Positions 31,990 to 43,100 of a stretch of DNA of 64,000 nt are shown here, piece by piece. This DNA comes from Tritrichomonas musculus (taxonomy: Eukaryota > Parabasalia > Tritrichomonadida > Tritrichomonadidae), in NCBI GenBank assembly GCA_039105265.1, contig JAPFFF010000014.1:2294001-2358000 (forward strand), in the 5' to 3' direction. Every line of letters begins with the position of its first letter. The first letter of the stretch is position 1. The notes under the pieces were generated by a model. That model did no database searches, was not told where the DNA came from, and saw only the letters and a program-made list of their open reading frames with translations. Position numbers and translations under genes: made by a program.

Positions 31990-33606
31990 TTATTCATCAT
32001 AATGATAGCAGGTCTGGTTCTTTATCATTCCATTGAAGATTAGTTTGTGACCTTTGTGATGCATGACGGCACAATTCTGGCAAATGTACTCGTCATCGCC
32101 ATCGATATTGCACTCCTTGCACTGGTACATTGGCTGCTCGATTATTTTTCCTTTTGCAAGTTCAGACACGCATTTAAGATTGTCACTTTTTGGCAAAAGT
32201 TTGCAGTTACACTGTCCAGGGCAATCACAGTAAAATTTTTGAGCATCTTCGTGAAATTCAATATCATGTCCCTTGTGGCAGTGCATCGCGCAGTTCTCGC
32301 AAATTCCGTTGTATTCAGTCAGATTGCATGTCTTGCAATAGTACCACTTTTGAGAGATGTAGTTGGTGCCAGATGTCGAAAAAGTGCAATAAGGTTCAAT
32401 CGTTACTTGGCCATCATCAGAAATCATGAACTCAGAATTTCTATTTTGAACTTTTTCTGAACTTAAATGGTCGATTTGAAATTTTAGTTTTTCGATTTCC
32501 TGGTCTTTTAATTGGTCTTTCTCTTTAAGAAGTCTGATCTCTTCTTTGAGGTCTTTGATTTCATTTTCGAAATTTGATAAGGTTTGTTTGAGATTAGAAA
32601 TTTGTGATTTTGAAAGGTCGTCTTCTTTGCCACTGGACTTTTGCTTGCATTCTGTAATGCTGTCTATGTAAGCAAAAAGTTGATATTTATCAACCCCATC
32701 AAGATAATATTGATCATTATCTTCGGCAAAAATATCATCAGATGTTTCGAGCTCGCGACTGTAAGCAAGCTTGTAGAAGATTTCTTCGAATGTTGGCCGT
32801 GTTTGTGGATCTTTATCCCAACATTGCATCATTAAGTTTTTCAATGATTCTTTTATTTCTAAATTCAAAGTTGGACGCAAATTATCTTCAGCAACTTTTG
32901 TGCCAAAAGTGAATTCTGTCATTTTCCTTTGATCTAAAAGTGTATATGGTCTTTGATTTGTTAGAATTTGATACATGATTATTGCAAATGAATAAACGTC
33001 TGCTTTGCTGTTATACGGGTCACCTAAAATAACTTCTGGAGCCATATAAATTAGAGTACCACATGATTTGGATTGATTATATGAATTTTCTAAGTCACGA
33101 AATTTTGCTAGGCCAAAATCTGTGATATATGGGCAAAGATCTTCATCAACTAGTATATTTTCTGGCTTAAGATCGCGGTGGATAACATTATTTTGATGAA
33201 TAATCATCATTCCATAAGCAATGCCAACAAGTATTATTTGTCTCTTAGTATTGTCGTAAATTGTCAGAGAACGATTTTTTTGTACCTTTCTGAGAACATC
33301 GGACAGTGAACCGCATTCTAATAAGTCCATAAATAAAGTTACATTATAATTTCCGGAAAAATCTGTTGGTGAGTAAAAATGGAATCTAATTAAAGTCGGA
33401 TTAGAAACTCTAATCATAATTTTAACTTCTCTATTGATCATTTTCTTTGATTCGGATGAATCAGTGGAGAATAAAACTTTTGCTGCGTAACGTTGATTTG
33501 TTTTTACATTCTTAACCTCATAAACAATGCTAAAAGAGCCTCTTCCTATTTCTTTAACGATTTCGTAGTCTTCAATATTTGTTATATACCTACAGATTGG
33601 TTTCAT
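31990..33606 (-). CDS. Protein kinase with C-terminal coiled coil and two UBR-type zinc fingers
   Basis: A 538-residue protein. The kinase domain (about 12-290) is complete: GRGSFSIVYEV loop, AAKVL lysine (about 44), IHRDLKPEN (about 141), DFGLAKF (about 163), MAPEVILG (about 190) and CWDKDPQTRPTF at its end, the TKL-like type common in trichomonads. A Glu/Lys/Leu-rich coiled coil spans about 330-385. The C-terminus (about 408-538) has two Cys/His-rich units: CKTCNLTEYNGICENC with HKGHDIEF and CDCPGQCNC, then CKECNIDGDDEYICQNC with HKGH. This spacing is that of UBR boxes, which read N-terminal degrons in N-recognins. The second unit is less complete. Coupling of phosphorylation with recognition of protein N-termini or ubiquitin pathways is inferred. 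Confidence 0.87.
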   Translation of the reverse strand: MKPICRYITNIEDYEIVKEIGRGSFSIVYEVKNVKTNQRYAAKVLFSTDSSESKKMINREVKIMIRVSNPTLIRFHFYSPTDFSGNYNVTLFMDLLECGSLSDVLRKVQKNRSLTIYDNTKRQIILVGIAYGMMIIHQNNVIHRDLKPENILVDEDLCPYITDFGLAKFRDLENSYNQSKSCGTLIYMAPEVILGDPYNSKADVYSFAIIMYQILTNQRPYTLLDQRKMTEFTFGTKVAEDNLRPTLNLEIKESLKNLMMQCWDKDPQTRPTFEEIFYKLAYSRELETSDDIFAEDNDQYYLDGVDKYQLFAYIDSITECKQKSSGKEDDLSKSQISNLKQTLSNFENEIKDLKEEIRLLKEKDQLKDQEIEKLKFQIDHLSSEKVQNRNSEFMISDDGQVTIEPYCTFSTSGTNYISQKWYYCKTCNLTEYNGICENCAMHCHKGHDIEFHEDAQKFYCDCPGQCNCKLLPKSDNLKCVSELAKGKIIEQPMYQCKECNIDGDDEYICQNCAVMHHKGHKLIFNGMIKNQTCYHYDE

Positions 33607-34403
33607 ATTTATACTCCTTCAAAATTCAAAACATCAACAAATTTTTTCTATAACTTTTCAAAATTCTATTTGTAAACTTGAATCAAAAACGATAAGACAC
33701 TTCTGGTCAAAATTGAATTAAATTTCACCATAGGTGTTTTATCGTTTTTGATTTAAGTGTAGTTATTGTACTATTTATACACATGCATGAACTTTGGTTA
33801 TTGAATTTTTTTTAAAAATAAGGTTCACTAAGGATGTCGATTTGTGCAATTTCTACTTTTTTTGGGAAAACAGTTTTCGGCAGAAGGATGAAATTTGATA
33901 GATTTTAAAATGGAACTTTTTCGAAATATTTGCATTCAATTTTCAATTTGAATACTAACAAAAAAGAAAATTCAATTTTTTTTACATAAACCTTAGAAAA
34001 TTTTTGTAAACTACACAATTTTGGGAAATTGGCAAATAAACCATAGAAAATTCAGAGAAAAATCGGTTATTGCCAAAAGAACCTACATGCTTTGAAATAT
34101 TTTATTTAATTCAATTTTTTTAACTTTTTCTAAACAATAAACAATAAAGAAATCAAATAATTAAATAAGAATATAATAAAAATACTCAAAAAGTTTATAA
34201 TTCATATCAAAAAAAATTGATTTATTATAATGAATATTTTGCATGAGTTTATTCAATTATTTTTTTACTAATATCTCACTTACCCAAATAAAAAAAAGCA
34301 ATGGGCTGGTCATCCCAAAGCCAAACTGCCCAAAACCGACATCCTTAGGTTCACATATTAAATGTAAAGTTTATTTGATGTTTTAAAAATGAAACATTTT
34401 TGA
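33607..34403. other. Intergenic region with an 88-bp foldback
   Basis: No gene. 33676-33701 (ACTTGAATCAAAAACGATAA...) pairs with 33732-33760 (...TTATCGTTTTTGATTTAAGTG), a small imperfect foldback just upstream of the kinase-UBR gene. The rest is AT-rich. Confidence 0.5.
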
Positions 34404-34678
34404 CTTATAACAGGCTGATTTTTTGAATCATTCATATTCACCGTCCACTTTTTGAAAAGAGCTCATGACATCAACATTTGATAGCCATCTATCCTTTCGG
34501 GTTACAATTTTTACCGAGTCTTACCGCCACCCGCGGGTCTCGGTGTGCAGACTTCGGTGAAAAATATGAAAAAATGAAAGGACAGATATGCATTCAAAAT
34601 ATTGAGGTCATTTTGCTTCTTACCAAAAAGTGGACGGTGAATTTGAATGATTCAAAAAATCGGCCCTTATCTTATAAC
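34404..34678. mobile_element. MITE with about 50-bp inverted ends and a GC-rich core
   Basis: 34405-34455 and 34624-34677 are near-perfect inverses over about 50 bp, sharing GATTTTTTGAATCATTCA and TTCACCGTCCACTTTTTG. The core (about 34490-34560) is GC-rich and contains ACCGAG...CTCGGT with CCGCGG, which can fold. No gene is encoded. Confidence 0.75.
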
Positions 34679-34986
34679 TAATTATCAAATTCATCATGGA
34701 ACTATTGAATAACATATTTATACTTTATTTAAATAATCTTTTAATAATTTTATATGTAAAATTTATATTGTAAATTAAAAATTTATTTGATAAATTACTT
34801 TCTATAGTAAGATATTTATATTTCAAATAAAGAATTATTTTTTTTTTATTTTTGAGAGCAATTTTTCAATTATTTTTATTTTTTAACTTTTTATGAAGGC
34901 ATAAAATAAGTTTCTGAAAAATTGAGAAAATTACATTTAACGCAATACTTATCTCTTTCAAATAAAGAAACAAATCATTTTTATAA
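34679..34986. other. Spacer before the large BspA-like gene
   Basis: AT-rich DNA, no gene; the initiator-like TCATTT lies at its right end. Confidence 0.4.
34975..34983 (+). promoter_or_regulatory. Initiator-like TCATTTTTA
   Basis: TCATTTTTA begins 12 bases upstream of the ATG at 34987, in the position expected for a trichomonad initiator with a very short leader. Confidence 0.5.
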
Positions 34987-37869
34987 ATGATTGAAAGCGA
35001 TCAGTCTTCACAAGAATCATTTAAACAAATTTCAATTGACGGTATCAGATACTCATTAAATGACAAAGATAATACAGCAATCATTACAGAAAATAGATTA
35101 TTAACTCGCGATATTTTTATTCCACGGTCAGTTAAATATGAATCGACAGAATACATTATAACAAGCATTCAACAATCTGCCTTTGCCAACTGTAATTTGA
35201 CAATCACCTTTAAATTTGCATCAGATTCAGAAGTCCGAACGATAGAAGAAAAAGCATTTAGCGATTCCACAATTCAATATCTCGAAATTCCAGCAAGTGT
35301 AACTGATCTTAAGGATGGGTGGTGCTATGAAGCGAATGAATTGAAACAAGTAATTGTAAACGAAAACAATCCAAGATATAAAAATTACGATAATGATATT
35401 GTCATTGGGAAAACCACGACTGATTCAGCAAATTACGATCTTCTTGTTTTTTGTAATCGCAATATTGAAGCACTAACCATTCCCAATTTCATCAAAACAA
35501 TTTGTCCGTTTTCGTTTGATTGCTGCAGACATCTTCAAACGATCAAATTTTCAAAGGATTCTTTGCTACAGACAATTGACAAGTATGCGTTTAGAAGGTC
35601 AACAATTAAGACATTGATTATACCACCTCACGTCACCAAAATTTGTGAGTATGCGTTTTACAAATGTAAGGAATTTCATTCATTTGAAACGCATGCAAAT
35701 TCAGAACTAAAAACAATAGAAAAGTGCGCATTCAGTGATTCATCAATTCAGCACTTGGAGATCCCGGCAAGCGTGATTGATCTTAACGATGGATGGTGCC
35801 ATGAAACAGAAGAATTAAAGGATGTCAGCGTGAATCAAAAGAATCAAAAATATAAAAATTTTGACAGAAATATCGTCATTGGAAAAGATTCAATTGAATC
35901 AGAAGAATTTGACGTCCTCGTCTTTTGTAACAGAAAAATTAAATCATTGACGATTCCAAACTTTATCAAAACAATCGGACCTTTTTCATTTGATTATTGT
36001 AAATTGCTTCAAAAAGTTGAAATAACAGAAAATTCTGAACTCCAAACAATCGAACAATTTGCATTCAAAAATGCCAAAATTGAAAGCATAAAGATTCCAC
36101 TTCACCTCACCAAAATATGTCAATATTCTTTCTCTTTTTGCAAAGATCTTCAAAAAGTTGAAATTCCAACTGATTCAGAACTTGAAACAATTGAAAAGTT
36201 TGCTTTTGAAAATACAAATATTGAAAATTTTTTGTTGCCAGTTCACATCACCAAAATTGAAGAAGGAACGTTTAGATATTGTGAAAAACTTCACAATATT
36301 GAAATTCCAGAAGATTCACAACTCCAACTGATTGAAAACAATGCATTTGAAAAAACTAATATTGAAAACTTTTTGGTTCCACTTCACCTCAAAAAAATCG
36401 GTGAAAAAGCTTTCAGCTACTCAAAAATCAAAGCGATTGTCTTCCCAATTGAATCAGAGCTCCAAACGATAGAAAAGTTTGCATTCTGTGGAACAAGTAT
36501 TGAGAGAATTGAAATTCCAGCAAGTGTAACTGATCTTAAGGATGGATGGTGTCATGAAGCGAATGAATTGAGACAAGTAATTGTAAACGAAAACAATCCA
36601 AGATATAAAAATTACGATAATGATATTGTCATTGGGAAAACCACGATTGATTCAGCAAATTACGATCTTCTTGTTTTTTGTAATCGCAATATTGAATCAC
36701 TAACCATTCCCAATTTCATCAAAACAATTTGTCCGTTTTCATTTGAAAATTGTATGCAGCTTCAATCAGTTGTGATTCCATCTGACTCCCAACTTCGAAC
36801 GATTGATGATTATGCATTCAAAAGCACAAAAATCGCAAGTTTTGAAATTCCTTGTCATTTAAATAAAATAGGCCAATATGCGTTCTTCAATTGCGATGAA
36901 CTTCAAAGCATTGAAATTCCAGCAGACTCAGAACTTCAAACAATTGGCGGTTTTGCATTTGAAAAAACTAAAATTGAAAAGATTTTGATACCACGCGGCG
37001 TTACTGCGATTAATGAATTTTCTTTTATCGACTGTCAGCAACTTCAGCATGTTGAAATCCAAGCTGATTCACAACTCCAAGCAATCGAAACAAGAGCATT
37101 CTGTACAACACCAATTGAAGCATTTTCAATTCCACTTCACCTCAAAAGAATTTGTAAATTTGCTTTTGATTCATGCAAGCAATTAAAAACAATTGAAATT
37201 CCAGCAAATTCAGAACTGCAAATAATTGATGAAAAAGCATTTTACTTCTCTGGAATTGAATGTATTAGAATTCCATCACAACTGAAAAGAATTTGTGAAG
37301 AAGCTTTCAGTGATTGCAGCAAGCTTAGAAAAGTTGAAATGCCATCTGATTCAAAGCTTCAAACAATTGAAAAAGGAGTGTTCAAAGAAACATTTATTAA
37401 AGAAATTTTAATTCCTTCAAATGTGACAATGATTTGTGAAGAAGCTTTTCAATCTTGTCATCATTTGAAAATTGTAAGAATTCCTTCTGATTCTAAATTG
37501 GAAACAATTGAAAATTTCGCTTTTAATCAAGCGCCAATTGAAAGAATTAGAATTCCAAAACATCTTACAAAAATTGGAAGTTTTGCCTTCTCTTTTTGCA
37601 AGCAGCTTCGAAGAGTTGATATTTCAAGTGATTCAGAACTTCAAGAAATTGAAAGAGATGCGTTTGGAAAAACTTCAATTGAAAGCTTTTTGATTCCATC
37701 TCATGTCAAAAAAATAGAAAAGCACGCCTTTTATGATTGTAGTGAACTTCAAATAGTTGAAATTGATGATAATTCAGAAATTGAATATATTGATAAAGAA
37801 GCTTTTGATCAAAGTGAAGCTATAATTATGGTTCCAAACAAACTTATACATTTATTTATAAAAGAATAA
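34987..37869 (+). CDS. BspA-like leucine-rich repeat protein, 960 residues, no membrane anchor
   Basis: Nearly the whole protein is BspA/LRR_5-type repeats of 23-24 or 46 residues (pattern IPxHLTKIxxxAFxxCxxLQxVEIPxDSELQTIExxAFxxTxIE). A short N-terminal cap (about 1-65: DGIRYSLNDKDNTAIITEN, then IFIPRSVKYESTEYIITSIQ) resembles the N-terminus of the protein at 49639. There is no signal peptide and no transmembrane helix, so it is probably intracellular or secreted by another route. Three copies of an 80-residue module with DGWCxE, NxxYKN, VIGK and FCNRxIxxLTIPNFIKTI occur at about 100-180, 255-340 and 510-590; the first and third are almost identical in DNA. A recognition or scaffold role is likely. 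Confidence 0.88.
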   Translation: MIESDQSSQESFKQISIDGIRYSLNDKDNTAIITENRLLTRDIFIPRSVKYESTEYIITSIQQSAFANCNLTITFKFASDSEVRTIEEKAFSDSTIQYLEIPASVTDLKDGWCYEANELKQVIVNENNPRYKNYDNDIVIGKTTTDSANYDLLVFCNRNIEALTIPNFIKTICPFSFDCCRHLQTIKFSKDSLLQTIDKYAFRRSTIKTLIIPPHVTKICEYAFYKCKEFHSFETHANSELKTIEKCAFSDSSIQHLEIPASVIDLNDGWCHETEELKDVSVNQKNQKYKNFDRNIVIGKDSIESEEFDVLVFCNRKIKSLTIPNFIKTIGPFSFDYCKLLQKVEITENSELQTIEQFAFKNAKIESIKIPLHLTKICQYSFSFCKDLQKVEIPTDSELETIEKFAFENTNIENFLLPVHITKIEEGTFRYCEKLHNIEIPEDSQLQLIENNAFEKTNIENFLVPLHLKKIGEKAFSYSKIKAIVFPIESELQTIEKFAFCGTSIERIEIPASVTDLKDGWCHEANELRQVIVNENNPRYKNYDNDIVIGKTTIDSANYDLLVFCNRNIESLTIPNFIKTICPFSFENCMQLQSVVIPSDSQLRTIDDYAFKSTKIASFEIPCHLNKIGQYAFFNCDELQSIEIPADSELQTIGGFAFEKTKIEKILIPRGVTAINEFSFIDCQQLQHVEIQADSQLQAIETRAFCTTPIEAFSIPLHLKRICKFAFDSCKQLKTIEIPANSELQIIDEKAFYFSGIECIRIPSQLKRICEEAFSDCSKLRKVEMPSDSKLQTIEKGVFKETFIKEILIPSNVTMICEEAFQSCHHLKIVRIPSDSKLETIENFAFNQAPIERIRIPKHLTKIGSFAFSFCKQLRRVDISSDSELQEIERDAFGKTSIESFLIPSHVKKIEKHAFYDCSELQIVEIDDNSEIEYIDKEAFDQSEAIIMVPNKLIHLFIKE

Positions 37870-38741
37870 TAAATATAAAAGTTTTTTTTTAAAAAAAAAA
37901 AAAAATACTTGGATATTTTTTAACAGACAAGAAAAGATGTTTTGTATTTATTTTTAAATATCAAAAAATTACAAATGCATATTAAGAAAAAAGAGAAATC
38001 TGTTTGAGATATCGAGATCTCGGTAATTGTTATCAAGTTTTCAATTATTTTCATATCACATTTCATATCTTATATCTTGATAATCGATAATCTCGATATC
38101 AGATTTTAAAACTGATAATCGAGTATTAGATAAAATAAGATATTATTTTGAATACAAGTACATAATTCATAAATTTATATTTATTAAAATTTTTAAAAAA
38201 AATGATTAATAAAAATCAAATATGCCTTGCTAAATTTATATTTCTAATTATTTAATGAAAATATTAATTTTTTATATATCTTCTGTTATTTTAATAAAAT
38301 TTCTTGTTTTTTTTCTAGAAAATTAGGATTATATCTTATTGAATATTTATACAATGCTATATCTTTTTTAAAAAATACTTGGATATTCAATAAATATGAC
38401 ATTCTGAATTTCAGATTTTTATATTGAAACTTTTTTATTCAAATAATATGACTTTCAATATAACAAAATATTCATATTATTTCTGCTTTCTGAAAGTACA
38501 TTTATACAAATTTTTGTAATTTTTACAAATTAAACCATTAGCTGATAAATAAATTTAATATTTTAAATAAAAATTTTGTCAGATTCCGAAAATTGAGAGA
38601 AAAAGTTCTTTCCCCTTTATGACATATATGACATATATGGAATCTATGACTTTGAAATACAATCCTTTTAATATTTATATTCAATGAATATCATATTAAA
38701 ATTATGGTATTGAATTAAAAAATAGCAGTTCATTTTTATAC
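37870..38741. other. AT-rich spacer
   Basis: No gene. At 38000-38115 there are GATATCGAGATCTCG and CTCGATATC words that form a weak inverted pair. The promoter of the next gene lies at the end. Confidence 0.4.
38730..38738 (+). promoter_or_regulatory. Initiator-like TCATTTTTA
   Basis: TCATTTTTA begins 12 bases before the ATG at 38742. A second TCATTT (38745-38750) precedes the alternative ATG at 38772, so either start can be served. Confidence 0.45.
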
Positions 38742-39245
38742 ATGTTCATTTTCTATATCTTATATATAAGTATGAGCTTTCCTGAACTGACTCAAAGAGT
38801 TCTTTCAGGAAATGAAAACACTGAATTAATGCAAAAGTTAATGCAAAAATTATATTATTCACAGAAAGATTATGCACGCATTAGTATTATGAAAGGAGGA
38901 TCAAATAACGGAACACCAGTGATTGGTGGCAAAGTATCAAGTGATACTTTTGTTGGTGCATCTAGTGATTCCTATATCATTTTTGAATTCCCTGAAGCTC
39001 CGATATTAAATGATATAACTTTTCATTTATGGGATTATGATGATCGAATTTATACCTACTCTATTGATCTTTTATCGCAGGGCAAGTGGATAAATGTTGT
39101 TGATAGTGTAAGAGGAAGAGGAATTCAATATGTTCACTTTAATGATGTAGAACATGTTAAAGCAATTCGAATAAAGGGAACAAATACAGTTAATCCATAT
39201 ATTCATTTGCTGAATGATTGGCTTTCTTTCCGTTATAAATTTTGA
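38742..39245 (+). CDS. F5/8-type (discoidin-like) domain protein
   Basis: A 167-residue protein, or 157 if translation begins at the Met at 38772 (MSFPELTQ), which avoids a hydrophobic leader. Residues about 55-165 look like a discoidin or F5/8 type C beta-sandwich as found at the C-terminus of BTB proteins such as BTBD9: ...YIIFEFPEAPILNDITFHLW, DRIYTYSIDLLSQGKWINVV, then VKAIRIKGTNT. Such domains bind carbohydrates or other ligands. No BTB or Kelch part is present, so this is either a stand-alone domain or the remaining end of a larger protein. The call rests on pattern recognition only. Confidence 0.65.
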   Translation: MFIFYILYISMSFPELTQRVLSGNENTELMQKLMQKLYYSQKDYARISIMKGGSNNGTPVIGGKVSSDTFVGASSDSYIIFEFPEAPILNDITFHLWDYDDRIYTYSIDLLSQGKWINVVDSVRGRGIQYVHFNDVEHVKAIRIKGTNTVNPYIHLLNDWLSFRYKF

Positions 39246-40002
39246 TTATTATTATACAAAAATAAACATAAAATTTTCGATTTTTATTGAAACATTTTGA
39301 TTAATCTTTTTATTTAATATTTATTATTATTACCCTTACAAATTATCTGTTTTTTTTTTTTTTTTTTTTTTTATGGAATAAACGTACGTAAAATTTTCAT
39401 TTAAAATTTTTAAAATTTTTTTTTTTTGAATAAACTCAGTTCAAAAAAGAATTGTCATTTACGAAACATATTATTTTTTAATATATAATTAGTAATCCTT
39501 TAGATTTTATTAGAAAGAAATATGCTTTATCAGAAAATCTTAATTTTTATGAAAAAGTGAATATAATCTAATTTTGAAAAAGTCATCGTAAATCATATAA
39601 TTCACCCATTTTTTTATACAAGTTCCTTTGCTCAATTTCTTCTTAAATCTTGCTTCTGAAACATCGAGACCAAAATATTATTACAGTTCCTAAGTGTATA
39701 GATGATCTCAATTCGTTGCTAATTCAAATTTGAAAAATTATTCGATGACAATATTTATTAAATCATGCTTCAAAATTAAGTAATTAGGAAACCTTTACCA
39801 CTAAGAAATTGCTTTCAAAATTGAAGGAATAAAATAGCATTATTTAAGGAATTAAAAAACGATCAAAATTCTCACAATTTTAAGCTTTTTAATTCAAAAT
39901 AAAAAAGTGTCATATCAAAAACAAAAAACAAAGAAGATTTTTTTTTTATTTTTTTAATTTAAATTGATTAGCTTTTAATGTTTTTATTTGTTTCGTCGTT
40001 TT
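39246..40002. other. Intergenic spacer with homopolymer T run
   Basis: AT-rich, a T run of about 24 near 39350-39373, no gene recognised. Confidence 0.45.
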
Positions 40003-40152
40003 TCAGATTGATAAAAAAGCTTTGATTTCTGAAATATGTTTTTCAACATCATCAATCAATTTGGATTCATTCTTCCTGATCATTTTAACAATCGATTCAA
40101 ATGACGGACGCTCTTCTGGTTTCAATTCCCAGCAATTTATTATTACTATTAT
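40003..40152 (-). pseudogene. C-terminal tail of a TKL-type protein kinase, in frame after the HECT stop
   Basis: Reading on in the same frame beyond the HECT gene's TAA gives IIVIINCWELKPEERPSFES, then IVKMIRKNESKLIDDVEKHI and SEIKAFLSI before the next stop. CWxxxPxxRPSFExIV is the hallmark of kinase subdomain XI in TKL and tyrosine-like kinases, and a helical tail follows as in other trichomonad TKL kinases. The rest of the kinase is absent, so this is a remnant left when the HECT gene or its 3' end came to lie here. Confidence 0.7.
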
Positions 40153-43100
40153 TTAACTATTTTGATATCCTGTGCAGTTCTCAATTGCAAATTTTAATTT
40201 TGAATTCATCTTTTCTTTGTTTTCATATGGTGGCAAATCAAGCTGATTAAAGCAAGTATGAGCTTGACATAAAGAATCGCTGCCATTAAGCTTAACGATT
40301 TTTATTGGACATCCTCGATCATAATAATTTTTAAATCCATTCACAGGAACTTTTGGCGATCCAGTGATGAACATCAATAAATTAGACAATTCTTCATTGC
40401 TCCATTCAGAAATAACATCAAAAAACATTTTAATAACTTCATGACTTGATGAATAAGGATACCTAAATTCAACATTTTGTTTAAAATCAGAAACATCGAT
40501 TTGTGAACTTCCACAAATTAATTGATTAAGTTCGCTGGGTGAAAACATTTCAATTAGTTCAGAAGGCATTAAAGAATAGAATCCTTCGCGAAAGGCATCC
40601 ATTTGATCAACAACAGATTTTCTCAGAATATTATCTGTGTATAAACGAACATATTCAACTTTGTTTTCATTGTTTACAGGTATTTCTTCATCATTATCAT
40701 TGTTATTTTGTTCTTCTCCTTCATTTTCATTATTTTTGTCTTTTAATAAACATGTTTTAACTTGGCCATATTCATCATAAGTATAAGCAAATCCCAAGTA
40801 CAATTGATCTGCGTCTTCTTTTAAAAGTACTTGAAAGTTGTCATATATAGTATGATCGAAATCTTTCAAATCTTCAAATTTTACTTTGCCGGTTAGTATT
40901 TGACGACAGAATGATTTAGTTAAATCAGCATTAATAGTGATTCCTCCAATTAGTGCCCGTGCAATTAATTTTCCTGTGAAATTAAAAAAATCAATATGTT
41001 CTTCATTTATGCTTGATAAGCTATTTGGATGGAAACTTAGATTGTCTTTTTGAACAAACAATGCATAATCAGATTTGAAAAGTTCTTTACTTATCAAAGA
41101 GAAAAATTCTTTTGTCAATCCTCCACAGTCACATCCTTCTTGATTATCAAAATTAATATGAAATTTCCTTAGCCATTCTTTGTTAGTTTTATTGGACAAT
41201 TTTTCAAATGAATCAAATAATATTTTTGAAGCATCAATATTAATTTCTAATTCCTCTCTACTTAAAAGTTCATATGCTTTTGATCTAAAATAATTTAAAC
41301 GAAACTTGAAATTCAATAATTTTGGAAAATCTAAAAGAAACTTAAAATTAATCCATACATTTTTATTGCATTCAATTAGGCCCGCTAATTTGCTTCTTTC
41401 TTTTTCATAAAAATCCCAAAAAATTGGATCTGTTGATTTGATTTTATCATTTGCAGGCAGCAATATTAATTCTGCATCAGCATCTTTTGATTTTTCTTTA
41501 GTAGTTTTAATAAGGCTATTTTCTTTGTTAAGTATATCAGATTGATCTTCCTCTTTTTTAGGACTTACTAAATTAAACAAACTATAGATTAACTGTATTA
41601 AATATTCATCGTCAAAATCATCATTTTGACAATCATTAATTAACTTTTCCAATATTATATAAATTGCTGGAACATCTTCTTTAATTAAAGATGGAAATAC
41701 ATCAATGAAATGTGAAATTATTTCGTATGATAAATCTGTTTTGTTGATTTGTTCTAGAAAAACTTTTTTAATAATCTTTTTAATATCATTCAAATTTCCT
41801 TCACCTATTTTTTCACTTAACGAAAAGGCAAGTGTCATTAAATCATAATTTCTCGTCATGAACATGAATCCAATTAAATGAGAGGTTTCTAAAGGTAGCT
41901 TTTGATAAGATGAAATAAATAGCTTGATTGCCTTTGAAAGAAAAGTTTGATCATTTCTGAATTCTGGAATTAAAACAAGATCTATAAAGCTTTTTCCACA
42001 GATTTTAATGAATGAATTCCTGAATGGAAAAGACAAACAAATATCTGAATATGCAAAAAGATCAACGAATCTTTTTACAGATTTTGATATGTAAGGATTG
42101 TTTTTCTTTGAAACCAAAAAATTATTCAATAGATTGAAAACTGATGTCATAGTAATATTGTTTCTTAAAATTATCTTAAACAATTTACAAACCAATTTAA
42201 AATGTGAATCATCACAACTAATAACATTTTTCAACAGAATAACATGTAAATCTTTATCGCTAAATAAATATGTATAAAAATCATCCAGTTTGATCGATGA
42301 AATATCTATATATTTGTCATCATCAAATATATGTTGACATTTATTTGTTATTTGTATCATTTTATTAATTGTTTCAACAAGCTGTTTTTTATGTTCCGGA
42401 TAAATTGGGAAATGTTCATTTTTTACTATCCAATTATATATCCATCTAGGTTGCAAATGTAAGAAACTCATCATTTTATAATTCTTATATTCGGGAATTG
42501 AAGGCAAATTATTAGTATCGAGGCTTTTTTGTTTATTTTTGAAGTTTTTACAAAAATCAGATATTAGTTTTTCAACTACATCGTCTTTAACCTCTTTTTG
42601 TATATCCTTTGGTTTATATGATATCCAAAAGTCTCTAGTTTCATTAATTTTTTTGAAAAAATATTTTGAGTCTTCAACTTCTTGGCGTGGATTTAGTCTA
42701 TGTATGTTAAGTGGGGCCAAATTGTATGGATATATTGTAGAACGATTATCAAATGCAATAGAAAATGGATTTTTTTCATTTTGAAGTCCTTTATTAAAGA
42801 TCATATTGCCTTTATCTTTTTCTAAATATTCAAATATAGAAAAGAATTGAATCAATATTTTCAGCCAATTTGATTTGTAATAAAATATCAATTCTTTTTC
42901 AAAGTTTTTCTTAAGTAATGAAACGAAAACTTTTTGAAAATCATACTTTAATAAAATTGAATGAACAATGACTTGAATCCCATTTGTATTAATTAATGAG
43001 CAAATAACATAAGAAAGTGCAAGAATTTGTGCATTAGTAAAGTTATCAATATTGTCAAAAAACCATGGAAAGAAGAAGTCAATGATTTTAACTGAATGTA

